Source: Adiantum capillus-veneris (lineage: Eukaryota > Streptophyta > Polypodiopsida > Polypodiales > Pteridaceae). From it: a stretch of 64,000 nucleotides of DNA. The position numbers and the translations under genes are program-made. The stretch is taken from contig CM043949.1 in the NCBI GenBank assembly GCA_014529385.2, positions 106,990,554-107,054,553 on the forward strand, in the 5' to 3' direction. Positions 45,101 to 57,448 of the stretch are shown here, piece after piece; the first letter of the stretch is position 1; each line of letters begins with the position of its first letter. Under the pieces are notes generated by a model. It did not search any database. It was not told the DNA's origin and was given only the letters and a program-made list of their open reading frames with translations.

Positions 45101-46329
45101 ATGAGATTAGCTAATGACATTCATCTAGAGATGAGGATTTTTAGACTCCAATCTTAATTATCAGATAACTACAAGAGATTTTAAGTCCATAATGATCACT
45201 AGCAGTGCATTAATATGCCTATTTTTTGGGTATCCGATGGTAATGGTTATAAGGCAAGATCAATGCATGAATGCCATGTCAATAACGACTGCTATATTTT
45301 TGAGGCACACAAAGATCAAAGCATTCATGGCTCAAATTAGAATAATCATGAGAAGGGTTCACGACCTTGTGAGCATTCCTTCCCTTCACGTGCCTACAAA
45401 GCCTTCTTTGCCTTTAGCTGCTACGCGTGTAGAGGCACCTACGCATTCTTGGTTTCCTTCACCTTGTGAGCATTCCTTCACTTCCTGTGCCTACAGAGCC
45501 TTCTTTGCCTTTAGCACCTACGCATGTAGAGGCACCTACGCATTCTTGGTTTCCTTCACCTTCTTCATCATGTGAGTTCTCCTTCTCTACCTAACCACTT
45601 TTGCAAAGTTTTGAGATGGGAAAGCATGGCACAATGTCTGCATAGGCCATGGAGGGTGGTTCTTGACAAGCAAAACAAGCCATACTTGACCTTAAGCAAG
45701 GGTTAATACGAGTGACACCTCAATTGACAGTTTCCTATCAACCATCTCGCAAGTATATCTTTCAAGATAGGGAAAGGGAACTATTGTAAAACTAGGGAAT
45801 TGTAAGCTACCAAATTACCAATCAATTTTGAGAGATGAAATACTATAGTCAATGGTTGGAATCTCCAGATTACTTATGTTTCCATTTTGCATATCTTTAG
45901 ATTGCCATTTGACCAGAAGGCGTAGCCATGCATTGCTAATACAGTCAACAACTTTTAAATCAAACACTAAAAACCAAGAAGAAGAGAAAGACAAGTAGGC
46001 AAGTCATTCCAATGTCTACACACGAAAACAAAGCAGCATACAAATTTGTTGTAGAGGCCATCATCCTCAAATACAACCTAAAATAAATTGTTCAATATGC
46101 TTCTAGCAAGACCAACAAATAGCAAAATGACTATTACCCTTAGCTCAATTTTGTTTAGTAGTATACTGACTCAGATGGCAAAGGTTACAAGCCAAAATTT
46201 ATTCAAAGCCTGGTATGTATGAGAACATTTGTAATGGGCTATTAGCATTCTAGAACATCTAAATGTGAAAAATGTGCTACTTAAGTTGAGTGGGGCTAAA
46301 GTCCCTAAGGACTGGATGACAAGAAGAGA
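45101..46329. other. 3' flank of element D; 97-bp tandem duplication
   Basis: No gene recognised. Two direct copies with starts 97 bp apart (45364 and 45461) give an apparent 127-codon frame at 45192-45575 that I consider spurious. A 3' LTR of D may lie here but cannot be identified without its partner. Confidence 0.5.
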
Positions 46330-47260
46330 ATGGGGTCTAGGAGGGCCTCTTTATTTGGCCGTATGTATAGGTATCCACCTAACATGGGGAAAATGCAAGA
46401 GCCACCTGTGGCTATGGAGAGACCAAAGCCTATGCTAGGTCAACAACCACCACTACCAGGAAACAATGCAATACTAGTCAAGTATATGCATACTAAGGGA
46501 AAGTGTAAAAGTATGCCATACTATTGTTTATGCCATTCAATGAAGCTAGTTCATCTACCATGGTAGCAGAAGAAGATTTGTATAATCACCCACCACAAAC
46601 TGTCGTGGTTGAAAAAAATGAATGTCTAGAACCTGATAAGAATGACAAGCCACTTGAGGCAAGAAAGGGGGTCATTGTCTCAAGGATTGTACTAAGGACC
46701 CAACAAACAAAGAGAAAACATCATTAAACATAGTCAATATCTTGCCAAATAGCTCCTTTGATAGTGAACCAATAGATCCAGTCAAAGTAGTTATGAGGGC
46801 ACAAGCCAAAAAGCATAAACAAAACGGTGCAAACGAGTTGAAAAACAAAAAAAGACCCTCTCAAAATTCCAAGAGAAGGAGACATCACCATTATGAGCTT
46901 AAGAAATAAAAATAAAGAAGGAAAATTTAGAAAATCCAAGAAAGAACCAAGTCCACTTTGATAGATTTCAAAGAGCCAAAAGCAAAATCAGGTGGTTCAG
47001 TACTTGTGGATAGAATCTATGAGCCCATCAACGTAGCCTTGGAAGCTTTCCAAGCAATAATGAAAGAGGAACAGACCATGGAAACCAAATGGAAGAGTTA
47101 TCCAACCCCTGATATGAAGCAATAAAGCTGGAGGCCTATTAGAATCTAATAAGAATCACACAAATGATGCTTGAATCACAAAAACCAAAAGTTGATATAA
47201 TTGAAAATCCTGCAAAAGACAAAACAAAATTGAGAACATTGGAGATGAAAAACACTAAAG
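46330..47260 (+). pseudogene. gag: Gag relic of Ty3/gypsy family C
   Basis: Older degraded copy of the element C Gag. PMLGQQPPLPG at 46430-46460 matches PVLGQQPPLPG in C at about 54410, and a later stretch near 46985-47150 matches the C region GGSVLVDKVHEPLDAL in broken frames. Stops are frequent. Neither pol nor LTR of this copy was identified. Confidence 0.7.
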
Positions 47261-48578
47261 ACCTAGAGATTTTTTAGCTGAAAAGAAAAGCATTAAAACC
47301 ATAGCATATGAGAGTGAAGATGGGCTTTAGGGAATTCCCCTTGTAGAGGAAGATTAGCATGAAACCCTAATGGAAGTGAGAGAAAATACACCTTTTGTAA
47401 CTACTCTTGGACTTCAAACAAAATTTGGTCTAACTGGCACTCTATAGCTCCAAATGACTCCAAAATTTAATCATATGCTCAATACACTATGGTCTAGCCA
47501 TTGGTATACTCAGTATCTGAAAATTTTGCATTTTTGGGATTGAAGATAATAAGCGTGATTATTATCTATGTGCCTAGTTTTGCAAGATTTTCAACTTTTG
47601 ATGGTTCCCACATCTAGTAGAAAGGATTGAAATTGACTAGGTCATTTTCCCTATTGATAACAATCATTTTGTTTTTTTGTAAGTGGTGTTCATAAAGTGG
47701 ATTTGAGACCCTGGGCATGTGTGTTTAGACTATTTTCTTTCTTATAAGTTTGGTATAGATTGGAGCTCAATAGCTTGCCCACCTATACATTTGGCATAGC
47801 TGTCAAGAATGAAGTGACCTAAACTAGAGAAAACCTCAACGCTTGGATATCATTGTCTATTACTTCCTCTAGGTTTACCTAGAGAAATAAATCATCTTTT
47901 AAAAACTGCTTAGTTGAGGAGCTCTATAGAGGTGTCTTGGTATTAGTCGTACTTGCTGAGGACCTTTAGACATAATGGTTGATAAGTTAGATTGTGTCAA
48001 AATCTAAAAGTTGACACTCGCTTTATAAAAGAACAGCCAAAACATCAGTGTTTGTGGAAATTTTCTATTACCTGTGTTGTGTTTTGATTATGAGTAGGTT
48101 AAGTAGTCATCTTGATGGATTTCTAATATATCTCACTCTCTAAAGGACCATCAATGACTTGTTCTTTGAACTTTCAGAGCTCTAAGTTTTGGACTCTAAA
48201 TGTTAGCTTAAAAGGCCAGCAAACAATGTTTCAGCTCAAAAACTGATCTTGAGAAGATGTAGAAGCAATGTGGTAAGTCAAAGCTAGAGTTGGAGGAAAT
48301 TTTTAAAGGTTTGTAAAAAAAGACATCATTCTCTTTTGTGTGATAACTACATACACACCTAGAAGCTTATTATTGATGTGTCAATACCCCTCCCATAGCT
48401 AAAATGTTATTCTTATGCTTAAATCATGAGTTATGGATTGATTATCAAGAGGATTAGCAACAACAGATTCACAAAACCATCGCGAGAGGCTTACGTTGTT
48501 ACATAGAGCTTTTCACCTGTGAACACATAAAAGTAGATGTCACTTCAAAATGGACATCCACAAGGGAGATATGAGCAT

Positions 48579-48624
<46 letters not shown>

Positions 48625-49899
48625 AAAGTGATTTGAGACAACGATGTACGCATTATATCTTAGCGAAGGTTTAGAAATGACAATCTAGTGACTCAAACGG
48701 GTAGAATGGAATTGCAGATCATAGTTGGGCTATAATTACTTACAATCTAGAAACTCATAGCCTTGACTACCAACCATATAAATCTATATGAATATAAGAA
48801 GGTAAAATATTTGGAGTAAATGGGATTTGCATTTAGTAATAATGTGAAATTACAATCCTTGGGCTCAAAAAATGGTAGCTTTGTCAGCCTAATGCTAACA
48901 AAGCCCAAGAGAGGGTGGTTGGTTTTTTTTGAAAAGTTGATCTCTTAAACAAAGAAGACTCTATCAAAATTTTGTTAGGATAATTTTTTTCTTTATCATT
49001 ACATTTCCTTAATTTTATGTTGAATATCACAAAACAATGGATGCTTTGTTTTGTGAAAATGCTCCAAGTGGATACTGCAATGCCTAGAAAAAAAGAGGTT
49101 GGGCAAAACTCCAAAAATTCACACGAAAGTGGGTTGATATCAACAATGAGAATCCTATGTATTCTCCATCGTTGCTTGAATAGAATGTGATGCCATGGGA
49201 GGCACACGTATGCCCTTGGTGGCTCAATTACCAATTGGTGTTATCCCAAAGCAAGATAAATATCTTCATGAGAGTATGTTCTCTAAACCATGTAAATAAT
49301 GAATTTGCTTTTTAATGATAGGTTTTTGTGGTCATGCATGTGATGATAAAAATAATGATGCTTGTAGGATTCAAATAAGAGATACATAGTAGTAGAGAAA
49401 TCGATGCACTTACTACACCCACTACTTCGGAAAAGCAAGCAACCCAAGGGAGTAGAAATGAGAACACTCAATCTAAGAAGAATGCCACCTCGAGGTAGTC
49501 AATCTAATGTGTCGGCTACTCAATCAACCATTGGAGCCACTTCTACTCAAATTGTTAGTATTCTTGACAAAAAAAGGTTAAGGGCTTATGAAACCACCAA
49601 GCACCTCAAGCGATCTACAAAATAAGGGTATGTTGGATTCCTCAATAGTGCCATTATCACCTTTGTTGGAGAGTCATCTATAGGTTGAGGGAGTTGGGAG
49701 AGGTGACCTATGACGTTCTGTAGGTGAGTGGTCTTAAATTAATTTGATATTAGTCTTGCTTGCATATAAAACTTGTTTGAAAGATATCAAATTTAAGAAT
49801 GGTTGCAAGGATCTAGTAACAAGCTTATGTTGCTGCTCTCCTTGTTGATATTGCCATAATTGATAGATGATCCCTAGATAGGTAAACACAAAAATCATG
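47261..49899. other. No gene recognised; (AG)n at 48577-48622
   Basis: AT-rich sequence with only short chance frames on both strands. One 46-bp (AG)n run. Nothing identifies a family. Confidence 0.6.
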
Positions 49900-50171
49900 T
49901 AAAATTGCATTGTAATTAGTTTTGCAATATAAGACTATGTATTGTTTTTGGAATAGCATCAATGTCGAGCCAGCAGAGGATCACACCCACATTTTTGCTC
50001 ACACTCATCATTTTGTAACCATTGATTGTAATAAATGTCTTTCCGACATTAATTTTGATTTGAGCCATTCATTAAGTAACGGGACTCAATTGAGTTTCCA
50101 GCTTGTAATCCCGAAGTAATTTCACTTGCTAATGTAATTAGTTAGAGATGTTCTCACCTCCAAGGCTGAGG

Positions 50172-50178
50172 TATATAA
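50172..50178 (+). promoter_or_regulatory. TATA box in LTR of element C
   Basis: TATATAA followed by GCC, 790 bp before the LTR end and 71 bp before the long (AG)n run. Position is reasonable for a plant LTR with a long R-U5 region. Confidence 0.55.
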
Positions 50179-50246
50179 GCCAAAGTTTTTGTAACCTAAG
50201 GGGAAGATTATTAATCAAAGTGAGTTTTTGAGCGCCGTGACTGTGT

Positions 50247-50248
<2 letters not shown>

Positions 50249-50341
<93 letters not shown>
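50249..50341. repeat. 93-bp (AG)n microsatellite in LTR of element C
   Basis: The longest uninterrupted dinucleotide run in the window. It lies downstream of the TATA box, so it would be transcribed. Confidence 0.95.
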
Positions 50342-50343
<2 letters not shown>

Positions 50344-50969
50344 TTATCTACTTGCTACGCGAGCTACGGAGCCGCCATTGGAGAAGTGACACCGCCATTG
50401 TGTTAGCAACGGCGAGAGCTACGCACAGATACCAAGAGTGCGCGCTATCGGCTTCTATGTGTGGTAAGTTCCTACGAGCTTCGGTGTGAGTTTTCTTCCA
50501 ACTCGTGTGTCGGAATGGAGCGTGCAACATATCTATAGAACCACAACGAGTAGAGCTACACATTAGTACCATCGGGGTTAGGTTTCGGTCACCTGTATAT
50601 TTCGGCCTGTCTTCATACGCGTTTACCGCACGGAGTGGTTATAGGTTGATTTTGCAGTTCAAGTCTTTAGGGTGTTGTTCTTACCTAGTGTATAAACTTC
50701 CCCTTGAGTTTGAGATCGATTCAATGATTCTAGATCCTGTTTCGTATAGCATTCGTTCGTAGTACGGATTTCAGTCACTTGCGTATTTTAGAACTTAGAT
50801 TTGATCTCCTTAGTAGTGATTGTCATTAGAAGGTCGAGTAGGTGATTTGACATCCACCTAGTTGTTTCCATGCGCCTGCGGGTCAAGCTCCGTCCTCGTC
50901 TGACAAATTCTGTTGTTGGTTGAGTTCTCGCTATTTAGCTTCCGCTAGCGGCGTAACTGCCTTAACATT

Positions 50970-50987
50970 TGGCGCCGTTGCTAGGGA
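50970..50987 (+). promoter_or_regulatory. Primer binding site, tRNA-Asp type (element C)
   Basis: TGGCGCCGTTGCTAGGGA, matching the tRNA-Asp site of Tat/Athila-like elements nearly perfectly. It defines plus-strand orientation for element C. Confidence 0.93.
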
Positions 50988-52591
50988 CGAGAGCCCTAAG
51001 TAGGTGACCTTAGACTAATCTTACGAGGTGAGTCGTATAAAATACTTTGTATACTTTAGTTAGAAAAGATCTAGGAGTGGTGGACTCCGAAGATCTCGAG
51101 AGATACTAGGAAGTGGGGTATTCCTGGGTCTTCCGTGTTGACAGTATTTTTAGTTTAGCTTAGATTTGTTTGTTGTTTTGTTGGTGTTGAGTAGTTGTTG
51201 ATAGAAGAAGAATTTGCTAGTCCGTGAGTGACAGTGGATCTCTTTAAAATCACAATTACCAAACCCATTTTATGATTAGGAATAGCTTAGGTAGGACTTC
51301 ATTTGATCCTGATCTAGAGCTAGTAATCATTGGAGTATTTGCTTGATATGGTTGATTGCATGTTAGATCACTAAACCGTCGAGTTAGTAGTGAAACTTGC
51401 AATAAACAAAAGTCAGAGAAATTTTCTGTGTATCTGGGAGTTGCTGAGCACTTGAGAAAGCTTTAGGAAGGATTCTGTGCCAAAAAACTGGAAATCTGCA
51501 ACTTTAGACATCATACGTGTATGATGTCTAAATGACCAAACAGAAATTTTGACTTTACCAGAGTGTTCAAAAGGGGGGTTATACCCTAATTTCAACTTAA
51601 AACAAGAGCATTAACACTCAAAGAAACCCAAAAAGACAAGCCGGAGTCCAAGAAACGCAAAGAATAGGAAATTTTGGATTCAGATCTTGTTTTTACATTC
51701 AAACCTGACAAAAACACTTGAAACTCAATTATAAACATTGGAGAAGGCTTAAAACCAAGAATAGTCAAAATCTGGGACAAAAGACATCATACGCGTATAA
51801 TGTCTTTTAGCACATCCACTGCTTATTTTTGATATCTGACCTGACAAGATTGTTACAAACACTGTAGAAAGCATAAATATCAAGTCTTGACCCAAATTGA
51901 TGAAAAAGACATCATACACGTATGATGTCTTTGACCTAATTTTGGACATATTTTGATACTTTGCCAACACAGATCCATTGTAATAGCTGTCTAGAGGTTA
52001 TATTTCAAGTTTCATCCCATTTGGATCACAATTGACCCAAAACAAGTCAAAAGCGAAAAATTGCCAAGAAAAGCCTAAATTAGCCATAACTTGCTCAAAC
52101 AGAGTTCGAACTGAATTTTGTGAGTGAACAGAGCATAAGGGGGCTCTGAGAGTGAGCATAACCAAAATAGTCCAAATCTGTGAAAAAAGACATCATACGC
52201 GTATAATGTCTTTTTCAGCATAACTGCAACAAAATTCTCACTTGATGAAACAGAAGTTGTCCAACTGACAAGATTAAACAATTGACCAAGTATCAATCAG
52301 TTTGGATCAATTATGACCACAAAAACTTGGGAAAACAAATTGCCGAGACGGAAAAGTTAAAGTCCTTTAGGGGAATTGATGAATTTGAGATCGGGCAGGA
52401 ATCTCTAGAATAACCAACCAAAACAAGGGGAACAAGCAAGTGTCATATTAACCGAGGGAAGTGTAAACCAAAGTTGGGTGCAACCATTAGAGCCGATCTT
52501 TGAAGGAAGTGTTTCTGATACTTCTTTGGAGAGATCTTACGAAATATTCACCGAACACTTGGAACACTTGAACCTGAACAACAGAGAAAAT
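50988..52591 (+). other. Long untranslated leader of element C
   Basis: A 1.6-kb leader between PBS and the first in-frame Gag ATG at 52592. Its second half holds four copies of a 24-bp palindrome in sequence that appears to be a diverged repeat of about 280 bp. No upstream ORF of note. Confidence 0.8.
51506..52211 (+). repeat. Four copies of a 24-bp palindrome in the C leader
   Basis: AGACATCATA-N4-TATGATGTCT occurs at 51506-51529 (centre CGTG), 51782-51805 (CGCG), 51907-51930 (CACG) and 52188-52211 (CGCG); the second and fourth have TATAATG in the right arm. Spacing is 276, 125 and 281 bp. CGTG and CACG centres are what deamination of CGCG on either strand would give. In RNA each copy could form a hairpin or pair with another molecule. 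The same motif recurs at 63674 and 63958. Confidence 0.95.
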
Positions 52592-53797
52592 ATGGCAGCA
52601 GGATCATCAAACCCTTCCGCCACAATGAAGCTATTGTTCATAAAATACCAGTACGACAATGAGCAAGGTGCCAAGATCTACAAAGATGGAATGGACCGCT
52701 ATTGTGTAAAGATAGAAGATAGACCTAGTGAGTTCAAGGACTTAGTGCCTGTGAGCTATAGCGGAGATAGATATCTAGATGACGAGGGTACCATGTATTT
52801 GGTAGTCCTAAACCCTAACATTGTGGACAAGTGGGGATTGATGGGCACCAAAGCCAAAGTAGATGAAGAACTTGAGGAGAAAGCACCAATAATGAACTTC
52901 CCTGATGCGAGGTTAAGAAGAGAGAATGAAACTACAAGGATCAACAATGATAACATCTATGTGGGGCTATACAAATATAATAATGGGGAGCAAGATCTCT
53001 ATTATAGATGTGAAGAACCCTACACCGGAGAGTTGACAGACCAAAAAAGACTTTATGTCTTTACCTACACAGAGGGATCGGAAGTGAAAATTGCCGCTTA
53101 CGACAAGTATGGGAGGCAATACTCAACAATGGGCAAGAAAGAATTAGAAGGATATACATACTTTGGGGGACCACTACATCAGTATTATGTTACTTCTAGC
53201 TCACAAAGACCAACACCAACAAATGGAGTGCAAAACCCAATGACAACAGGAGGACAAAGAACTCAGGCTGCTGACTCTTTCAGTCAACCTCAGTACTCGA
53301 AGCCCGGACCAATGGGATCATTACATTCCAGAGAGTTAATGGATACGAATCGAGGTAGTGCAGTTCCAATCTCCACGTATACCACTCTAGGTCCAAGGTT
53401 CGAAGCGGAACCATCACATTTACCTCTTGGTAGTAGACTCGGAGCAGGGGAACCGACAAGGGTAACCCATGAAGTCCATGATGCTAGAGAAAGCTTTAGC
53501 CGCGACACAGGAGCAATGAGATTGGTAGCAGACCATAGACGTATGAGACCATCTCAAGTAGCCAAGTGTATGCCAAAGAAGTATGGTGGTTCAGGAGATC
53601 CGTATGCACATGTGTCACTCTTTAAGCAAGTCTTAAGAGCTGAGCAGATAACAGATTTCCATACACAATATGAGGGATTTGGTCTTACTGTAGAAGGTAC
53701 GACATTGACATGGTTTCAACAACTGAACAGAGGGGGATTCCATGACATTGACCATTTGCTAAGAGAGTTTGCTGAGGAATTCAAAACGAGGGATTAA
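52592..53797 (+). pseudogene. gag: Gag N-terminal and capsid part of element C
   Basis: Open from 52478 without an upstream ATG; the first ATG in frame is 52592. The first 200 or so residues form an unusual domain with many aromatic and charged residues (YCVKIEDRPSEFKDLVPVSY, IYVGLYKYNNGEQDLYYR) that I do not recognise. After a Pro/Gln-rich linker comes the capsid region, KKYGGSGDPYAHVSLFKQ and TLTWFQQLNRGGF. The frame ends at TAA 53795 in mid-capsid and continues in the next frame, so there is one frameshift here. No slippery heptamer is visible, which favours a mutation over programmed shifting. Confidence 0.85.
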
Positions 53798-55250
53798 GCA
53801 CAATACGGTCTCACAAATATATGCTTTTAAACAAAGAGAACACGAAAAAGTGAAGGAAGCTTCACTTCGCTTCAAACAATACATTGAGAGATGTCCAGTA
53901 CGTGAACGACCACAAGATGACAGACTATCTGTTCTCTTTATTGAAGGATTGAGAAACGACACTCTCAAGAAGGACTTGCACTTGAAAGCTTGTACAAGTT
54001 TCGAGCAAGTAACGAGAGAAGCATTGTACTTAGTGGATAACTGTACGGTTTATGGAGAGGTGTCAGCGGATACAGATTTTGCATCCAGTAGCTCTTCCTC
54101 CGTAGCGAGCGAGACTACCACTAAAAAGAATGTTCAAACAACAACCATGCCAAATGTAGAGCAAATGATAGAAGATGCTCTAAAAAGGATGGCACCATAC
54201 CAAAAACCATTGCCAAAACCACTGAAATGGTGTGCTATTGAACAAAAATGGACAAACCATCCAACAGAGGAGTGCTATTACAACAAAGGGTATGTAAGGG
54301 AGCGTCAGTATGCACCTCCTGCTCAATTAGCACCACCTCAGGTACATCCAGTACCTCGATACCCAACGGGAAATGTACCAGGACCTATGGGGATAGAAAG
54401 ACCGCAACCGGTATTGGGACAACAACCACCTTTACCAGGAGCAAGACCAGTGGGCATTAGATATGCACCAACCTTAGAGAATCAGGAAGAACAAGCCTTA
54501 GTGCCTGTTCAAGCCTATTATGAAGAATCTGGTGCACACATGTCTCCAACTGTGTATTACCCACCAGAAGAACCCAAACAACCAGAACCATGGGGCATGA
54601 TTGGGAATGTTGGAACACCAACAGTTACAAGTGCTTCTGATGAAGAGAGATACAATTTGGACGCAAGAACATTGATGTTCATAGCTCATGGAGGGTTAAC
54701 AGGACAAAGACCATCCTATCCACAAAGGACGAATCAAGTGGGACCAAGACCAGCACTAGGACCCTGTTACAAGTGTGGAGGTGACCATCTGATGAATGTT
54801 TGTCCACATACGGAAATCATTAGAATTAACGCTTATTGCACTGAGTGTGGGGTTACTCACTTCATTGAGGATTGTTCAAAGAATCCAAACAAAGTGCAAA
54901 AGACGACATTGAATATGCTAGAAACTATTCCTACCAGCAGTGGGTCTGAAAATGAAACTCTGATACCAACGCAAGTTGTTACTAGAGCTCAAGCTAAGAA
55001 AACCACTAGAGAACCTGAGAATGGAAAGTTAGCGACTGAAGTGGTTAGTCAAGGACCGCGGAGTCAGAGAAACACATGGAAAGCTAGAAAAGCACGCATG
55101 AAGTTGAGAAAAGAACGTGAAGACGCTATTCTAGCTGAGGAACTAAAGCAAACTAAAGATAGATTAGAAAAACTTGAGAGTCAAAACGGGAAACGAGAGA
55201 TGAGCCCGAAAGAACGAAACAAAAGAGTATCAAAGAAACAACGAGCTTAA
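53769..55250 (+). pseudogene. gag: Gag C-terminal part with two zinc knuckles, element C
   Basis: Continues capsid (GIKHNTVSQIYAFKQ, RLSVLFIEGLRNDTLKKDL) through a Ser-rich and a Pro/Gln-rich linker to two zinc knuckles of the short C-x2-C-x3-H-x4-C type: CYKCGGDHLMNVC (about 54767) and CTECGVTHFIEDC (about 54838). Both differ from the usual x4 spacing, as in family B. A long charged coiled coil (AEELKQTKDRLEKLESQ) ends the frame. A frame change at about 55240 leads to the next segment. Confidence 0.85.
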
Positions 55251-55264
55251 GCTCAGGGGGATCA

Positions 55265-55951
55265 GTGCTAGTCGACAAAGTACACGAACCATTGGACGCA
55301 CTGATGAGAGCTTACGAAGCTAGGTTAAAGAACAACCAAACACAAGAACAGAGGTGGATGACATACCCAAACGCGGAATTGGAAAAGCAGAGACTTGAAA
55401 TGTGCCAGAGAATGATCGAGACTGCACAAGCCTTATTAGAACCACCAAGAGAAACAATGAATTGTGGAACGGAAAACCCAATTCAGCAAGAGACTATCAT
55501 TTCACGGGTAGCTGAAAAGACTCCCAGTGCACAAAAGCCTGAAAATACACACAAGGATGACCGCATAGTATTGAACACAACCGATCAGGAGATAGAGAGT
55601 TTTCATCCAGTCATACAGAGGATTTACGGAAGAGATGAGGATTACAATGAATTTTGGAAACAAGTGAGAGAGGCAAACTTTGCAAACGAGCTAAGTTGCC
55701 AAGCTAATCAGACAAATTGGGAAAAGGACATCAGGAATCCTCCCATAGTGGAATTTGAGGCAGGATCTCAAGTGGACTTGGATCTGCAATCTTACTGGGG
55801 AGATGGGGGCTCTGTTAGAACAATGGAGAGCAAACCTCATTCACTGAATACCTTACCTTCATACTTAGGAGAGTATGAAGCAAAATCCGAGATTAGAGCA
55901 CTTCCCTCACGAAGAATCTCATCAAAAAAGTCATGGACTCGCAAGGATTGA
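55265..55951 (+). pseudogene. Gag-Pol linker region of element C
   Basis: Begins VLVDKVHEPLDALMRAYEARL and is rich in Glu, Gln and Asn. No catalytic domain is recognised. The frame changes inside an A6 run at about 55925-55930 just before the protease frame. The relic at 46330-47260 shares its first half, so this is a genuine part of the element. Confidence 0.7.
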
Positions 55952-57033
55952 TAGAGATCTTGTCAACACCAGTGACATGCACTATCACTCTAGCTGAGCT
56001 TTTGAGGCTAAGACCACATATGTGGACCACTGTAGGAAAATGCTTGGAGAAATTTGGGATAAAAGACCCAACATCGAGACTGCAAGAGGGTATACAAGAG
56101 CTGAGCAAACCACAAAAGAACGCTAAGCCTGTACCCTTAAACAAGGTCGGAGAGTATTGCGAAGGTGAAGAGGGGAATACAACCTTACCAGTTGAATTCC
56201 AAGGAGTGAACACGATGGCAATACTAGACAGCGGAGCTGGGGTAGCCATTGCTACAAAAGAAATCTGGAAAAAATGGGGAAAACCAGCAATAAGGAAGAC
56301 TAGGTTGAAACTCCAATTAGCAGATGGACACATGGAGAAACCTATGGGGTTATTAGAGAAAGTCGTAGTGACTTCTTGCGGCATTGAATACGAACATACT
56401 TTTGCTATTGTCGATTTTGGCAAGGAGAATAACTATGATATCATACTGGGAAGACCATTCATGAGACAGTTGAAAATGGTCCAGGATTGGGGCTACGATC
56501 ACATATACCTGAGAAATATGGAAACCACTACACGTGTGAACCTGAAAGACCATAGCTACAAAGATGTGAACCGAACACCGGTAGAGGAGTTTGATTCAGC
56601 TACTTTGGCGGGATCCGAATTTCCAGCTTGGTTAGGTAAGCCCAAGGAGTTATGGATGTGTGGAGCCTCGAAATGTGGAAGTCTGAAGCGAGAAGAATAT
56701 GTTTTAGAAAGGGCTATCGAAGACGAAACTTATATAGGAGAACCCTTTCCAGAGGACACGCTTGAACCATTAGAATGGACACACATTCTAGCAACCCTAG
56801 ATGTTTGTGCAATTCCGGATGGTCCCACAACAAAATTTTGCGACAAGGACGGGTACGACGTGGTTCCGTACTTCATGTTGAGAACTGTACTCGAAAAAGA
56901 AACTGAAAAGAACGATACACTGGAAAAGGAAGATGAAGAAGAGGTGTTTCACGACATTCCCGATCATCCAGAGTGGGGAAATGAAGCAGACAACGAGTCA
57001 ACGGACAATTCAAGCGAAACGAAGAAACTATAA
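55933..57033 (+). pseudogene. pol: First protease of element C and acidic linker
   Basis: A 366-codon frame. Residues about 90-190 form a retropepsin: AILDSGAGVAIATKE (active-site D-S-G) and NYDIILGRPFMRQL. The rest is an acidic linker with WTHILATLDV and a Glu-rich end. This protease stands in the normal position before RT and would process Gag-Pol. The region 57034-57448 that follows is Lys/Glu-rich in mixed frames and has no clear domain. Confidence 0.88.
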
Positions 57034-57448
57034 CGGATGTCCGATTTTATGATTTTCCGAACCAAACTAAACAACGCCAGAAACGCTATAGAGCAAAGAG
57101 AAAAACAAAGGGGTTTAGAACCAATCCGATGCCTAGAATAAGAGGAAAAAATCAATTCCTAATGCTAGTAAAGGCGAAAGATTGTGTTAAGGACAAGATT
57201 TCTGGAAGAATGAGAGGCAATGATCAAAAGAGCTTACGAAAAGACAAAAGAAGCTCAAGAAATCAAGTTCAAAGGAATGAAACGAAAACTGAAAAGAAAA
57301 ATCAGAAAAGAACAAGCGCAACAGAGAACACACGGAGTCCAAGTTAGAACGTAGAAACAAGTACAGAGAGCTCAAGAAAACTCTGAAAGAAGTTTGGACG
57401 ACAGAAATTGAGAGTGGAGAGGACGAAAACGCCAAAATCAAGGAAAAC

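Larger units (their letters stand above)
49900..50967 (+). repeat. 5' LTR of element C (left end approximate)
   Basis: The right end is fixed by TTAACA at 50962-50967, two bases before the PBS. A TATATAA box at 50172-50178 would direct transcription about 30 bp downstream. A 93-bp (AG)n run at 50249-50341 lies just beyond, so transcripts would start close to or within it. The left end is not fixed, since no 3' LTR copy was recognised within the window. Confidence 0.6.

Noticed and set aside
45192-45575. 127-codon plus-strand ORF as a gene
   Set aside because: Half of it is a 97-bp tandem duplication read in two frames; no family resemblance.
51506-52211. CRISPR-like array from repeated palindromes
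   Set aside because: Spacing is irregular, spacers are long and related to each other, and the context is a eukaryotic retrotransposon leader.
53769-53797. Programmed ribosomal frameshift in C Gag
   Set aside because: No slippery heptamer or downstream pseudoknot is evident, and other frame breaks in the same element are clearly mutations.
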